Of a DNA stretch of 64,000 nucleotides, positions 35,259-45,047 are shown in pieces (position 1 is the stretch's first letter; the number at the start of each line of letters is the position of its first letter). Source of the DNA: Actinomycetospora sp. NBRC 106378 (GTDB lineage Bacteria; Actinomycetota; Actinomycetes; Mycobacteriales; Pseudonocardiaceae); the NCBI RefSeq assembly GCF_030269685.1, contig NZ_BSTT01000012.1, positions 62,001 to 126,000 on the forward strand. Direction: 5' to 3'. Below the pieces are notes generated by a model. It was not told the origin of the DNA and made no database searches. It saw nothing but the letters and a program-made list of their open reading frames with translations. The position numbers were made by a program, and so were the translations under genes.

Positions 35259-36686
35259 ATGGCGAACGACTCCGGTGGGAGCCCCCGGCACCGTTGGCTC
35301 GTGCTCGGCATCTGCTGCATGAGCCTGCTCGTGGTGTCGATGGACAACACCATCGTCAACGTGGCGTTGCCGGCGATCCGGGCGGACCTCGCGGCCTCGA
35401 TCACGGAGCTGCAGTGGACCGTCGACGCCTACACGCTCGTCCTGGCCTGCTTCCTCATGCTGGCCGGCGCGACCGGTGACCGGCTCGGGCGCCGCCGGAC
35501 CTTCCAGACCGGGCTCGCCGTCTTCGGCCTCGGCTCGCTGCTGTGCAGCCTCGCGCCGTCGGTCGGGTGGCTGATCGCGGCCCGCGCCGTGCAGGGCCTC
35601 GGCGGGACGATGCTCAACCCGATCGCGCTGTCCATCGTCACGAACGTCTTCGTCGACCCACGGGAGCGGGCACGCGCCATCGGCATCTGGGGTTCGGTCG
35701 TCGGGATCTCGCTCGGCCTCGGGCCCGTGCTCGGCGGCCTGCTCACCGAGACCGTCGGCTGGCGGGCGATCTTCTGGGTCAACGTGCCGATCGTGCTCGC
35801 CGCGCTCGCCCTCACCGCGCGCTTCGTGCCCGAGTCGCGCGCCGCGCATGCCCGGCGTCCGGATCCGGTCGGGCAGGTCCTGGTGGTGATCCTGCTCGGG
35901 TCGGTCACGACGGCCGTGATCGAGGCGCCCCGCCTGGGCTGGACCTCGGGGGTGGTCCTCGGGCTCGCGGTGGCCGCGGTCGTCTCGCTGGTCGCCCTGC
36001 TGGTGTGGGAGCGGCGTCGGCGCGAACCGCTGCTCGAGCTCGGCTTCTTCGCGAGCGTGCCCTTCTCCTCGGCGACGGTGATCGCGGTCTGTGCGTTCGC
36101 GGCCTTCGCCTCCTTCCTGTTCCTCTCGACCCTCTACCTCCAGGAGGTCCGGGGGCTCTCCTCGCTCGCCGCGGGCCTCGCCCTGCTCCCGGCCGCCGTG
36201 ACCTCCACGGTGTGCGCGCCGCTGTCGGGCCGCCTCGTCGCCACCCGGGGCGCCCGGCTCTCGCTGGTCGTCGCGGGCATCGCGATGACGGCGGTCGCGC
36301 TCGTCCTCACGCAGGTCGGCCCGACGACGCCGGAGTGGGTCCTGCTCGTCGTCTTCGGGGTCTTCGGCATCGGCTTCGGGCTGGTCAACCCGCCGATCAC
36401 GAACACCGCGGTGAGCGGCATGCCGCGGGCGCAGGCCGGGGTGGCGGCGGCGGTCGCGTCGACGAGCCGCCAGGTCGGCTCCACCCTCGGGGTCGCGGTG
36501 GCCGGTACCTTCGTCGCCGCCGCGGTCACGCTCGGCTCCGGTCTGACGGCGGGCTGGGTGGCGGCGGCGGTCGCGACCGCCGTCGTCGGGGTGCTCGGGG
36601 TCGTCGCGACGACCGCCCGGGCCCGGGAGAGTGCGGACCGGGTCGCCGCCTCGTTCGCCGAGGACACCGCCCCGGCGCGCGTCTGA
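35259..36686 (+). CDS. DHA2-family drug:H+ antiporter (EmrB/QacA type, 14 TM)
   Basis: Multidrug-type exporter of 475 residues with about 14 helices. Family hallmarks are MDNTIVNVALPAI (motif D1) in the first helix, GDRLGRRRTFQTGL (motif A), ARAVQGLGGTMLNPIALSIV (motif B region) and GIWGSVVGISLGLGPVLGGL (motif C). The C-terminal half has the usual VSGMPRAQAGVAAAVASTSR. No local regulator is adjacent and the substrate is unknown. Confidence 0.9.
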   Translation: MANDSGGSPRHRWLVLGICCMSLLVVSMDNTIVNVALPAIRADLAASITELQWTVDAYTLVLACFLMLAGATGDRLGRRRTFQTGLAVFGLGSLLCSLAPSVGWLIAARAVQGLGGTMLNPIALSIVTNVFVDPRERARAIGIWGSVVGISLGLGPVLGGLLTETVGWRAIFWVNVPIVLAALALTARFVPESRAAHARRPDPVGQVLVVILLGSVTTAVIEAPRLGWTSGVVLGLAVAAVVSLVALLVWERRRREPLLELGFFASVPFSSATVIAVCAFAAFASFLFLSTLYLQEVRGLSSLAAGLALLPAAVTSTVCAPLSGRLVATRGARLSLVVAGIAMTAVALVLTQVGPTTPEWVLLVVFGVFGIGFGLVNPPITNTAVSGMPRAQAGVAAAVASTSRQVGSTLGVAVAGTFVAAAVTLGSGLTAGWVAAAVATAVVGVLGVVATTARARESADRVAASFAEDTAPARV

Positions 36687-36843
36687 CATCGTCGGATGTG
36701 ACATGGAAGGGCGGCATCGGCGAAGTCGATGACCGTCGAGCGAACCCATCGTGGGACATCGACCACTGTCGCGGGCGTCGGTGCACCACGGGGGGCACGC
36801 TGGGCGCTCCGCGTCGTTCCGGCGCGGGGGAAGGAGATGCCAC

Positions 36844-37710
36844 GTGACGACGACGCAGTCGCCGGCGGCTGCCGCCGGGACGTTCCAGCTGGGCGGTGAG
36901 TTCACCGTCCGCCGCCTCGGGTACGGCGCGATGCGGCTCACCGGGGAGGGCATCTGGGGCCCGCCGAAGGACACCGACAACGCGCTGGCCGTCCTGCGCC
37001 GGTCGGTCGAGCTCGGGGTCGACTTCATCGACACCGCCGACTCCTACGGCCCCTACGTCAGCGAGGAACTCGTCCGGGAGGCGCTCTACCCCTACCGCGA
37101 CGTGCGCGTCGCGACGAAGGCCGGCCTCCTGCGTACCGGACCGAACCGCTGGATTCCCTGCGGCCGCCCGGACTACCTGCGCCAGGAGTGCGAGATGAGC
37201 CTGCGCCGTCTCGGCGTGGAGACCATCGACCTCTTCCAGCTGCACCGCGTCGACCCGCACGTGGCCGCCGACGAGCAGTTCGGGCTCCTCGCCGACCTGC
37301 AGCGCGAGGGGAAGGTCCGGCACGTCGGCCTCTCGCAGGTCTCCGTCGAGCAGATCGAGGCCGCGGGCCGGATCGTCGACGTCGCGTCGGTGCAGAACCG
37401 GTACAACCTCGTCGACCGGTCCTCCGACGCCGAGCTGCGCCACTGCACCGAGCACGGCATCGCCTTCATCCCCTGGGCCCCGGCCGACGCCGGCAACCTG
37501 GCGAAGGAGGGCAACGCCGCGCACGACGTGGCGGTCGAGCTCGGCGCCACCCCGGCCCAGGTCGCCCTCGCCTGGCTGCTGCAGCGCAGCTCCGTGATGC
37601 TCCCGATCCCGGGCACGGCCTCGCTCGAGCACCTCGAGGAGAACTGCGCCGCCGGGACGCTGGACCTGCCCCGCGCCGCCGCGGAGCGCCTGGACGCCGC
37701 CGGCGCCTGA
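36844..37710 (+). CDS. Aldo/keto reductase
   Basis: NADPH-dependent (beta/alpha)8 oxidoreductase of 288 residues. Catalytic residues of the family are visible: D63 in VDFIDTADSYGP, Tyr68 (or Tyr71), K92 in VATKAG, and the His of LFQLHRVD. C-terminal cofactor site VMLPIPGTASLEHLEEN is clear. The GTG at 36844 has AAGGAG 7 nt upstream. It converges on the SDR-DUF2867 gene across a 20-bp inverted repeat. Substrate is unknown. Confidence 0.92.
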   Translation: MTTTQSPAAAAGTFQLGGEFTVRRLGYGAMRLTGEGIWGPPKDTDNALAVLRRSVELGVDFIDTADSYGPYVSEELVREALYPYRDVRVATKAGLLRTGPNRWIPCGRPDYLRQECEMSLRRLGVETIDLFQLHRVDPHVAADEQFGLLADLQREGKVRHVGLSQVSVEQIEAAGRIVDVASVQNRYNLVDRSSDAELRHCTEHGIAFIPWAPADAGNLAKEGNAAHDVAVELGATPAQVALAWLLQRSSVMLPIPGTASLEHLEENCAAGTLDLPRAAAERLDAAGA

Positions 37711-37725
37711 GCTCTCCGGGCCGAG

Positions 37726-37771
37726 CGAACGGGCCGTCCGTCACGTTCTCGCGTGACCGACGGCCCGTTCG
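37726..37771. terminator. Bidirectional hairpin between convergent genes
   Basis: 20-bp arms (37726-37745, 37752-37771; one mismatch) with a 6-nt loop, CGAACGGGCCGTCCGTCACG on the left. It lies 16 nt after the aldo/keto reductase stop and can serve both convergent genes. Confidence 0.7.
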
Positions 37772-37829
37772 TCCGTTCAGCTCGCGTCGTTCGTTCCGGC
37801 CAGGGGCCCGCGACGCCGGGTCGGTCCGG

Positions 37830-39476
37830 TCAGGCACCCACGCGGCGGCGGGCCTTCTCCGCGTCACGCAGCGCACGGACGCGTCGGCGGCGCCGGAGCG
37901 CCGCGATCGGACCGTGCCCGTCGGCGGGAGCGGCGAGCGGGCCGCTGCCCTCGGTGAGTTCGGCGGCGGCGACGATGCGCCGCTCCATCCCGCCGAAGAC
38001 GAGCACGTGGAACGGCGCGATGACCCACCAGTAGGCGTGCCCCGCGAGGCCCCGGGGCAGGAAGATCGCGCGCTGGCGGTAGATCGACCCGCCGGGCCGG
38101 GGCGCCACGCGCAGCTCCAGCCACGCGAGGCCGGGGGCCTTCATCTCGGCGCGCAGGCGCAGCAGGTACTCGCCGTCCTCGAGGTCGGGGACCGACTGCG
38201 GGCCGGCGTCGCTTCCTTCCACGCACTCCTCGACCCGCCACCAGTCCAGCGCGTCGCCGACCTTGAGGGAGTCCTCGTCGCGGCGGCCACGGCGCAGGCC
38301 GACCCCGCCCACGAGGCGGTCGATCACCCCGCGGGCCCACCAGCCGATCGGGAACGAGTACCAGCCGCGGTTGCCGCCGATCCCGACGACGACGTGCCAG
38401 AGGTTGTCCGCGCTCGCCGCGGAGGTGCGCTCCCGGACGTCGGTGTAGACGGTGCCGCCCGCCCACTCCGGGTCGGAGGGCAGGAGATCCGAGGGCATCG
38501 GCTCCGACGGGGCGTAGCGGGCGTTCGCCCCCGACCAGCGGGTCTCCACCTGGCCCTCGCGGATCCGGGTGAGCGCGAGGTCGACCGCGCGGCGGAAGCT
38601 CGTGAGGCCCTCGGCCGGCGGGGCGACGTAGGAGTCGATGTCGTGGTCGGAGGCGACGACCTCGTGGACGAGGGAGTCGATCAGCGGCACGGCCGTGGAG
38701 CGCGGCACGGGGGTCACGAGGTTCACCCAGTGCGAGGACAGCCGTGGAGTGAGCACCGGCACCGGCAGCATCCGCCGTGGCGGCAGGCCCGCGACCTCGG
38801 CGAAGCCCTCCATCATCTGCAGGTAGGTCAGGACGTCGGGGCCGCCGATGTCGAACGACCGGTTCACGTCCGCGGGCAGCTCGACCGCGCCCGCGAGGTA
38901 GTGCAGGACGTCGCGGATGGCGATGGGCTGCACGCGGTGGTGCACCCAGCTCGGCGTGAGCATCACCGGGAGCCGCTCGGTGAGGTAGCGCAGCATCTCG
39001 AAGCTCGCCGAGCCCGAGCCGAGGATCACCGCGGCCTGCAGGACCGCGGTCGGCACCCCGGAGCGCAGGAAGATCTCGCCGACCTCGGCGCGGGACGCGA
39101 GGTGCTCGGAGAGTTGCACCCCCTCCGGGTGGATGCCGCCGAGGTAGACGATCCGCCGCACCCCGGCCGACCGGGCGGCCTGCGCGGTGATCAGCGCGGC
39201 GTGCCGGTCGACCTCGGCGAACCCGGACTCGGACAGCGAGTGCACGAGGTAGAACAGGACGTCGGCGCCCTCGCAGGCGGCCCGCATCGAGTCCTCGTCC
39301 AGCACGTCGCCCGCGACCACCTCCACGGCCTCCTGCTGGGCCCAGGGGATGTCCTTCATCTTCGCGGGCGTGCGGACCACGCAGCGCACCTCGTGGCCCT
39401 CGGCCGCGAGCCGCGGCGCGAGGCGCCCGCCGATGTAGCCGGTCGCGCCGGTCACCACGCACTTCACGAGTTCCAT
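37830..39476 (-). CDS. NAD(P)-binding SDR-like protein with DUF2867 C-terminal domain
   Basis: 548-residue two-domain protein. The N-terminal half is an atypical SDR/NmrA-like Rossmann domain (CVVTGATGYIGGRLAPRLAA at residues ~6-25, RSAGVRRIVYLGGIHPEG, QAAVILGSGSASFEMLRYLT). The C-terminal part (~350-520) is DUF2867 (DNLWHVVVGIGGNRGWYSFP, LRAEMKAPGLAWLELRV, YWWVIAPFHVLVFGGMERRI). The fusion is known across actinobacteria, but its reaction is not established. It is a single gene, and its ATG at 39476 lacks a clear ribosome site. Confidence 0.87.
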   Translation of the reverse strand: MELVKCVVTGATGYIGGRLAPRLAAEGHEVRCVVRTPAKMKDIPWAQQEAVEVVAGDVLDEDSMRAACEGADVLFYLVHSLSESGFAEVDRHAALITAQAARSAGVRRIVYLGGIHPEGVQLSEHLASRAEVGEIFLRSGVPTAVLQAAVILGSGSASFEMLRYLTERLPVMLTPSWVHHRVQPIAIRDVLHYLAGAVELPADVNRSFDIGGPDVLTYLQMMEGFAEVAGLPPRRMLPVPVLTPRLSSHWVNLVTPVPRSTAVPLIDSLVHEVVASDHDIDSYVAPPAEGLTSFRRAVDLALTRIREGQVETRWSGANARYAPSEPMPSDLLPSDPEWAGGTVYTDVRERTSAASADNLWHVVVGIGGNRGWYSFPIGWWARGVIDRLVGGVGLRRGRRDEDSLKVGDALDWWRVEECVEGSDAGPQSVPDLEDGEYLLRLRAEMKAPGLAWLELRVAPRPGGSIYRQRAIFLPRGLAGHAYWWVIAPFHVLVFGGMERRIVAAAELTEGSGPLAAPADGHGPIAALRRRRRVRALRDAEKARRRVGA

Positions 39477-39863
39477 GGTCCCGGTCGACGGGTCGTCCCG
39501 CGACCTCGGCGCCTGCCGCGACGTGCCTCGATGGGGTGTGCCACCACCGTGCGCATCCGCTCGATGGGGTGCACGACCGGCCGTGTGCGTCTCGCGGAGG
39601 CGGGCGAATCACCCGGGTGCCCGATCGAGCGCGTCGACCTCACGGCCGGTGAGGACCGGGGCTGCGAACGACACGGATGTGGTTCTGCTCCTCTGGAGTG
39701 ACACACGACCAGGGGGTCTTCCGGCGTGTCGCGATTCGATCGGCGCGTCGCCCGAAAGGTGCGCCGGACACCTGCCGTTGCCCCTCATGTCGCGGGCGAA
39801 CGGACACCACCGTTCGTCGCAGCGAGAGCAGGACCGTGTGGTGCAACGGCGGAGGTGGGGAAC
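39477..39863. other. Gap without a recognised gene
   Basis: 387 bp between divergent genes. I see a CTCGATGGGGTG direct repeat (near 39528 and 39562) and nothing resembling tRNA, a riboswitch or a conserved small ORF. Both promoters should lie here but no clear -10 stands out. Confidence 0.4.
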
Positions 39864-40403
39864 ATGTGGGTCTGGCGCGACGAGACGGTGCGCGGCGGTT
39901 GGCGTCTCGACGACACGGGGTCGTGGCGGTACGACGAGCCCGCGCGCCTGGAGCCGGTGGGCGCGCAGCGTCGACCGGATCTCGACGCCCGGGCGCGTGA
40001 GCAGTGGGCCCGGGAGCGCTTCCTGGCCGACCAGCGTGCCCGTCAGGAGCGGCTGCGGCCGGCGCTGGCGGCGACGCCCGGCGACCCGTTCGAGGCGGAG
40101 CCGATCTTCCGGTCGGTGGCGCACGAGGTCCGCGAGGAGCGCCGCTACGAGGGTGGCCGCTACCGGCACGCCGCGACCGAGCGCCGGGGTCACATCCCCG
40201 AGCCGCACCCGGGCTCGGGGCCCTTCCCCGCCCAGGACGGCGGCCGTCGCCGCCTCGCCCCGGTGGAGGAGGTCCCCCCGCCGCCGGCCCAGCACGACCT
40301 CGGACCGGCCGCGACGGCCGAGGAGGAGCTGCGGCGCCGGGCGGAGCGCCGTCGTCGTCCCCAGGCGGAGCCGGCCGGCGGTCGGCACGTGCTCCGCCGC
40401 TGA
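39864..40403 (+). CDS. Hypothetical Arg/Glu-rich protein
   Basis: 179-residue product with no family I recognise. It opens with an aromatic segment (MWVWRDETVRGGWRLDDTGS) and continues as a highly charged, probably helical and partly disordered chain with many Arg, Glu and Pro (ARERFLADQRARQERLRPA). The ATG at 39864 is preceded by GGAGGTG at 6-7 nt; a longer reading from 39726 has no such support. A hairpin terminator lies 50 nt downstream. Expressed single gene of unknown role. Confidence 0.65.
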   Translation: MWVWRDETVRGGWRLDDTGSWRYDEPARLEPVGAQRRPDLDARAREQWARERFLADQRARQERLRPALAATPGDPFEAEPIFRSVAHEVREERRYEGGRYRHAATERRGHIPEPHPGSGPFPAQDGGRRRLAPVEEVPPPPAQHDLGPAATAEEELRRRAERRRRPQAEPAGGRHVLRR

Positions 40404-40452
40404 GGAGACGTTCCGGACCCGTCGGGGGTGTCCGGAACACCTGACGTGAGCT

Positions 40453-40485
40453 CGAGGGCCTCCCGCCCGGTGCGGGGGGCCCTCG
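40453..40485 (+). terminator. Hairpin terminator
   Basis: 14-bp stem (CGAGGGCCTCCCGC and its complement with one mismatch), 5-nt loop, followed by TTCGT. Confidence 0.65.
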
Positions 40486-40572
40486 TTCGTCCGGGGGTGG
40501 CAGGTGTGCCCGTGCACGGGGAGGGGTATCGCCCCCGCCAGCGTCCGTCCCTGATCGCAGGAGGTCTCCCCC

Positions 40573-41157
40573 ATGCTCGTCCGCCGTCTCGCCCGGCCGA
40601 TGCTGGCCGCGGTGTTCATCAAGGGCGGGATCGACACCCTGCTCAACCCGGAGCCGCGGGTCGGGATGGCCGCCCCGAAGATCCAGCAGGCGGAGAGCGT
40701 CGTCGGTGACAAGCTCCCGCCGCAGGCCCCCACCGAGCCCGACCAGCTCGTGCGCATCGACGCCGGCGTGAAGATCGGCGCCGGCGTGCTGCTGGCCCTG
40801 GGCAAGTTCCCGCGCATCGCGTCGGTGGCGCTGGCCGCGAGCATCATCCCGACGACGGTGGTGGGCCACGCGTTCTGGGAGGCCGACGGGGCGGACCGCC
40901 CGGCGCAGGAGATCCACTTCCTCAAGAACCTCGGCCTGCTCGGCGGGCTGATCCTCGCGGCGGTGGACACTGAGGGGAAGCCGTCGCTGGGCTGGCGCGC
41001 GCGTCGCGCGTCGCGCAAGGTCGCCAAGCAGACCCGCGAGCTCACCGGGCAGGCCTCGGACACCGACTTCGCCGGGACGGCCAAGTCCGCGGCCGAGACC
41101 GCCGGGGCCACCGCGCGCGACGCGGTCGACGTCGCGATCGGCCGCTTCGTCGCCTGA
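40573..41157 (+). CDS. DoxX family membrane protein
   Basis: 194-residue membrane protein of the DoxX family, which includes components linked to sulfur/oxidative metabolism and, in mycobacteria, a membrane oxidoreductase complex. Four hydrophobic segments are visible; LARPMLAAVFIKGGIDTLLN opens the chain, and KIGAGVLLALGKFPRIASVA and FLKNLGLLGGLILAAVD are typical. A polar Ala/Thr-rich tail of ~45 residues follows. The ATG has GGAGG 8 nt upstream. Function here is unknown. Confidence 0.85.
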   Translation: MLVRRLARPMLAAVFIKGGIDTLLNPEPRVGMAAPKIQQAESVVGDKLPPQAPTEPDQLVRIDAGVKIGAGVLLALGKFPRIASVALAASIIPTTVVGHAFWEADGADRPAQEIHFLKNLGLLGGLILAAVDTEGKPSLGWRARRASRKVAKQTRELTGQASDTDFAGTAKSAAETAGATARDAVDVAIGRFVA

Positions 41158-41171
41158 TCCGTCCTGCCCGG

Positions 41172-41214
41172 ACTCCCCCGTCCGCTGCCGGCCACGGCAG
41201 GCGGGCGGGGGAGT
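41172..41214 (+). terminator. Hairpin terminator after doxX-like gene
   Basis: ACTCCCCCG/CGGGGGAGT arms with additional inner pairing (CCGC, TGCC), 15 nt after the stop. Confidence 0.55.
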
Positions 41215-41231
41215 TCGTGCGTCCGGCCCCC

Positions 41232-41237
41232 TAGGCT
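41232..41237 (+). promoter_or_regulatory. -10 hexamer of leaderless oxidase promoter
   Basis: TAGGCT, 7 nt upstream of the GTG at 41245, no Shine-Dalgarno. Confidence 0.6.
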
Positions 41238-41244
41238 GGGCCGG

Positions 41245-42537
41245 GTGTGGACGAACTGGTCGGGCGGGCAGCGTTGCCGGCCCGTCGCCACCGCCCGTCC
41301 CCTGGACGAGGCCGGTGTGGCGGGGGTGATCCGGCGCGCCGCCGAACGGGGCCAGACGGTGCGCCCGGTCGGCGCCGGGCACGGTTTCTCCGACCTCGCC
41401 GTGACCGACGGCGTCCACCTCGACTGCTCCGCGTTCGCGGGGATCACCGGCGTCTCGGCCGTGGGCGGGCCGGAGGCCGGCTCCGGGAAGGCCGTGGTGC
41501 GGGTCCGCGGCGGCACGACCGTCGGCGAGCTCCAGGAGGGGCTGGCCGACCGCGGCCTGGCGCTCCCGGTGCCGCTCGACCTGGCCGCGCCCACCCTCGG
41601 CGGCGCCCTCGCGGTCGGCGCGCACGGCAGCGCGGCCTCCCGCGGCTCCCTCGCCGAACAGGTCCTCGCGCTGCGCGTGGTCGACGGCCGGGGACGGGTC
41701 CGCGACGTCCCGCACGCCGACCTGGACGCAGCCCGGACGGCCCTCGGGGCCCTCGGGGTGATCCTCGACGCCGAGCTCGCGGTCGTCCCGGCCACCCCCG
41801 TCACCGTGACCCGCGCGCAGCGCCCGGTCGACGAGGTGCTCGACCCGACGTTCTGGGAGTCCCACGACCTCGCGGAGGCCGCGCTCTTCCCGTCGTCGCC
41901 GACCGCGCTCGCGCGCTGGGCGGGGGTGGCGCAGAGCGTCGAGGAGGAGGCCGAGCGCGGGGTGGGGGTCACGAGCGCGGGGGCGACCGGCCGCACCGCC
42001 CTGGGCGGCGCCGTCGTCGTCGAGCGGGCCCTGCCGCGGCTCGCGCCCTCGCTCAACCGCGTCGTCTCGCGGCTCGCCCGGACGGTGTCGGCGACCGGCG
42101 CCGGGCACCGGGTGCTGTCGAGCCCGCCCGCGGTCCGCTACGAGCAGAGCGAGTGGGCCGTGCCGCGCGAAGTGCTCGTCGGCAGTCTGCGGGCACTGCT
42201 CGCCCAGCTCGCCGACGGGCTCGAGACCGGGCTGCCGGTGCGGATGCGGGTCGGACCCGCGGAGCGCGGCTGGCTGCACCCGGCGTACGGGCGCGAGACG
42301 GGCTGGGTCGCCGTCCGCGTTCCCCGCGGCACCGACCCCGGGCCCGTACTCGCCCGCACCGCCTCGGTCATGCGTGCCCACGGCGGGCGACCGCACTGGG
42401 GCACCCGGCACGACTTCGACGCCGTCGACGTGGCCGCCGCCTACCCGCGGTTCGCCGATTTCGCGCGGGTACGCGACGACTACGACCCGGATCGGGTCTT
42501 CACCAACCCCGCGCTCGCCCGGCTGCTCGGCGACTGA
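41245..42537 (+). CDS. FAD-dependent aldonolactone oxidase (D-arabinono-1,4-lactone oxidase family)
   Basis: VAO-type flavoenzyme of 430 residues. The FAD-binding PCMH domain has RPVGAGHGFSDLAVTDGVHL, VRVRGGTTVGELQEGLADRG and APTLGGALAVGAHGSA. The C-terminal ALO domain ends HWGTRHDFDAVDVAAAYPRF, then [10 protein letters not shown], which is diagnostic of the family that oxidises gulono-, arabinono- or similar lactones. The start is fixed by the leaderless -10. The last 58 nt overlap the convergent FUSC gene. The physiological lactone is not known. Confidence 0.9.
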   Translation: MWTNWSGGQRCRPVATARPLDEAGVAGVIRRAAERGQTVRPVGAGHGFSDLAVTDGVHLDCSAFAGITGVSAVGGPEAGSGKAVVRVRGGTTVGELQEGLADRGLALPVPLDLAAPTLGGALAVGAHGSAASRGSLAEQVLALRVVDGRGRVRDVPHADLDAARTALGALGVILDAELAVVPATPVTVTRAQRPVDEVLDPTFWESHDLAEAALFPSSPTALARWAGVAQSVEEEAERGVGVTSAGATGRTALGGAVVVERALPRLAPSLNRVVSRLARTVSATGAGHRVLSSPPAVRYEQSEWAVPREVLVGSLRALLAQLADGLETGLPVRMRVGPAERGWLHPAYGRETGWVAVRVPRGTDPGPVLARTASVMRAHGGRPHWGTRHDFDAVDVAAAYPRFADFARVRDDYDPDRVFTNPALARLLGD

Positions 42538-44873
42538 TCGTCGTCCGGGTCCGCCGCGGCCCCCAGGTCGACCGCGAGCGCGACGACGGCCTGGTCGATG
42601 CGCCGCAGCAGCCGGGTCACCACCAGGGCGTCGTTGCGTCGACGCGGGTCCTGGCTGCGCGCGGCCTGCTCCTCGGCGCGGTCGACGAGCTCCTCGGCCG
42701 AGTGCACCAGCACCTGCTCGCCGTCCGAGCGGCGCCTCCCCCGCACCACGACGTCGCGCAGCCCGTCGAGGTTCGCCCGGACCGCCGCGAGCGCGGGTTC
42801 GAGCGTGGGCCCCCAGCCCGGCGTCGGGTCGGATCCGAGGTCCGCGGCGGTGCGGGCCAGCGAGCGGGCGTAGTGGTCGACGATCGTGAAGACCCGCAGC
42901 GCGCGCCGGTGGCTGGAGCGGCCACGCCGCTTCGGCGTGTTCACCAGCAGCGGCTTCGTGCGCGCCCGCAGCGTCGCGAGCGCGGTGTCCATGTCGCGGG
43001 CGCCCTCGAGCGCGGCCGCGCCCCCGCGGCCCCGCCCGAGGACGGTGGCCACCCCCGCCTCGAGCACCCCGTCGGCGGCGTCGACGAACTCCTCGACGGC
43101 CTCCCCGAACGCCTCGCGGGTGCCCTTGGGCAGCACCAGGAACGCCGCGACGACGCTCGCGAGCACCCCGACCAGGGTCTCCTCGATCCGCAGCACGAGC
43201 GTCTGCACGCTGAACTGGCCGATCAGCCCGTAGACCAGGGCGAGCACGGCCGTGATCCAGAACGCGAGCATCCCCGGGGACACGCGCACCAGGTACAGCG
43301 CGAGGAACGCGCACGCGAACAGCAGCACCAGTGAGAGCACCTGGTTCCCCGCCGTCAGCGCCGCCAGCCCCATGCCGGCCGCGACCCCGCCGACCGTGCC
43401 GACGACCCGGCCCCACCCGCGGGAGAGCAGGTCGCCGCGGCTGGCGGTGTTGGCGAAGACCACGAACGAGGCGATCACCGCCCAGTACCACCGCGACGGG
43501 GCGAGCAGCTCGCCCAGCCCGATCGCGATCGTCGTCCCCACGCCCACCTGGATCGACTGACGCGTGGTGAGGAGCAGCCCGCGGTCCTCGCCCGACGACG
43601 GGTCGTCCCCGTCGGCCGACCGCTCCGGCCCCGCCGGTCGTCCCGTCGCGATGCCGTCGGGCGCGGCCTCGGTCGCGACGGCGACCGGGGAGGCCGCCGG
43701 GGCCCGCGGCACCCCGGGCAGCACGATGCCCTCGGTGGTCGCCTCGCCGGGGCGCGCGGGCAGGTCACGCTGGGCGTACTCCACCGAGTCGGCGATCCGG
43801 CGCACGGCGAAGGCGGTGCGCTGCACGCGTTCGTGGCCCGGCGCGGTGTCGGCGACGAGGCCCGCGACCGCGCCCCGGGCGTCGGCGAGCTCGGCGAGGA
43901 TCTCCCGGTGGGGCACCCGTCGGTCGGTGGCGCGGGCGAGGTGGGTGAGCCCGGTGCGCAGGGCGGTGAGCGCGAGCGGGCTCGGGCGTTGCGTGTCGTC
44001 CGCGCGGACGAGCCGGCGGGTGGCGACGCCGAGCCGCTCGAGCCCCAGCTCGGTGTCGACCACCCGCAGGGCGAGCAGGTCGTTCGCCAGGCCGGGCCAC
44101 ACCCGGTCCGCGGCGCTGTGCTCGAGCTGGTCCTCGACCATCAGGGCGGTCTCGTTGAGCCGCCGCCGGGCGCGGTAGAGCCGCTCCAGCACGGCGTCGC
44201 CGACCTGCTCGTGCTCGTCGCCGGGCGCCCGCATCGACCCCTGCTGCGCCTCGGCCAGCACGTCGTCGACCCGCAGCACCATCTCGTGCGCGCGGGCGCG
44301 GAAGGCGTCGACCAGCCGGCGCAGCGTGCGCTCCGGGCGTTCGGCGAACAGGAACCCGCGCAGCAGCAGCGTGACGCCGAGTCCGATGAGCACGGCGACG
44401 CACAGCGCCGGGATCTGCGGCGGCTTCGCCTGCAGGAACTGGGTGAAGAAGAACGGCATGAACCCGCCCATACCGAGCGCGAAGCCCCGCGGGCCGAAGC
44501 GCCGCACGTAGACCGCGGTCACCATGACCGCGACGAACACCACGTCGGCGACGAGACGGTGGGGCGAGAGCAGGGTGCCCACCGTGGTGGAGGCGAGTGC
44601 CGGGAGCACCATCAGCGCGGTCGTCACGCGCTGGCGCGCCACGGTCTTCTCGTTGACCGCGAGGTTCGAGATCATCGCCAGCACCCCGGCGAACAGCACG
44701 ACCGTCACCGGCTCGTCGGGCACCAGCGTGGCGCGGCCCCAGGCCACCAGCCCGGCCGCGAGGGCCATCGACGCGACGGCGACGGAGGCCAGGCGCAGCC
44801 GGGCGAGGCCGGGGTCGGCGGTGACCAGCAGGGTGCGCAGGGACTCGACCGCCCTCGTGGTCCGCGCGCCCAC
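42480..44873 (-). CDS. FUSC-family membrane protein (aromatic acid exporter/fusaric acid resistance-like)
   Basis: Large inner-membrane protein of 797 residues. Two groups of about six helices (residues ~30-160 and ~470-610) flank a helical cytoplasmic region, the layout of FUSC/YccS proteins that export aromatic acids or detoxify. The second half includes [20 protein letters not shown] and [20 protein letters not shown], typical of FUSC_2. The GTG at 44873 has GGAGAGGGG upstream. Longer readings run into the fadE5 promoter region and were rejected. Substrate is unknown. Confidence 0.82.
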   Translation of the reverse strand: MGARTTRAVESLRTLLVTADPGLARLRLASVAVASMALAAGLVAWGRATLVPDEPVTVVLFAGVLAMISNLAVNEKTVARQRVTTALMVLPALASTTVGTLLSPHRLVADVVFVAVMVTAVYVRRFGPRGFALGMGGFMPFFFTQFLQAKPPQIPALCVAVLIGLGVTLLLRGFLFAERPERTLRRLVDAFRARAHEMVLRVDDVLAEAQQGSMRAPGDEHEQVGDAVLERLYRARRRLNETALMVEDQLEHSAADRVWPGLANDLLALRVVDTELGLERLGVATRRLVRADDTQRPSPLALTALRTGLTHLARATDRRVPHREILAELADARGAVAGLVADTAPGHERVQRTAFAVRRIADSVEYAQRDLPARPGEATTEGIVLPGVPRAPAASPVAVATEAAPDGIATGRPAGPERSADGDDPSSGEDRGLLLTTRQSIQVGVGTTIAIGLGELLAPSRWYWAVIASFVVFANTASRGDLLSRGWGRVVGTVGGVAAGMGLAALTAGNQVLSLVLLFACAFLALYLVRVSPGMLAFWITAVLALVYGLIGQFSVQTLVLRIEETLVGVLASVVAAFLVLPKGTREAFGEAVEEFVDAADGVLEAGVATVLGRGRGGAAALEGARDMDTALATLRARTKPLLVNTPKRRGRSSHRRALRVFTIVDHYARSLARTAADLGSDPTPGWGPTLEPALAAVRANLDGLRDVVVRGRRRSDGEQVLVHSAEELVDRAEEQAARSQDPRRRNDALVVTRLLRRIDQAVVALAVDLGAAADPDDDQSPSSRASAGLVKTRSGS

Positions 44874-44941
44874 CCGATCCCCTCTCCGTCCGGGGTCGCA
44901 GTCTCCCACGTGCTCCACTCGGGGATCCGCCCTCGACAGGG

Positions 44942-44981
44942 TTACCGCGCGGTAATAGCCTGGGGTTACCCGCCGGTACGG
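44942..44981. promoter_or_regulatory. fadE5 promoter with two operator-like palindromes
   Basis: TTACCGCGCGGTAA (44942-44955) is a perfect 14-bp palindrome directly abutting the -10 TAGCCT (44956-44961). A second element, GTTACCCGCCGGTACGG (44965-44981), follows. The core CCGCCGGTAC recurs at 53208-53217 and, with one change, at 56652-56661. Confidence 0.6.
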
Positions 44982-45047
44982 ACCGGCCAGAGCCCGCCGC
45001 GTCACCACCGGACGGGTTTTCTCGACGGAGCACGGAGCAGCCACGTC

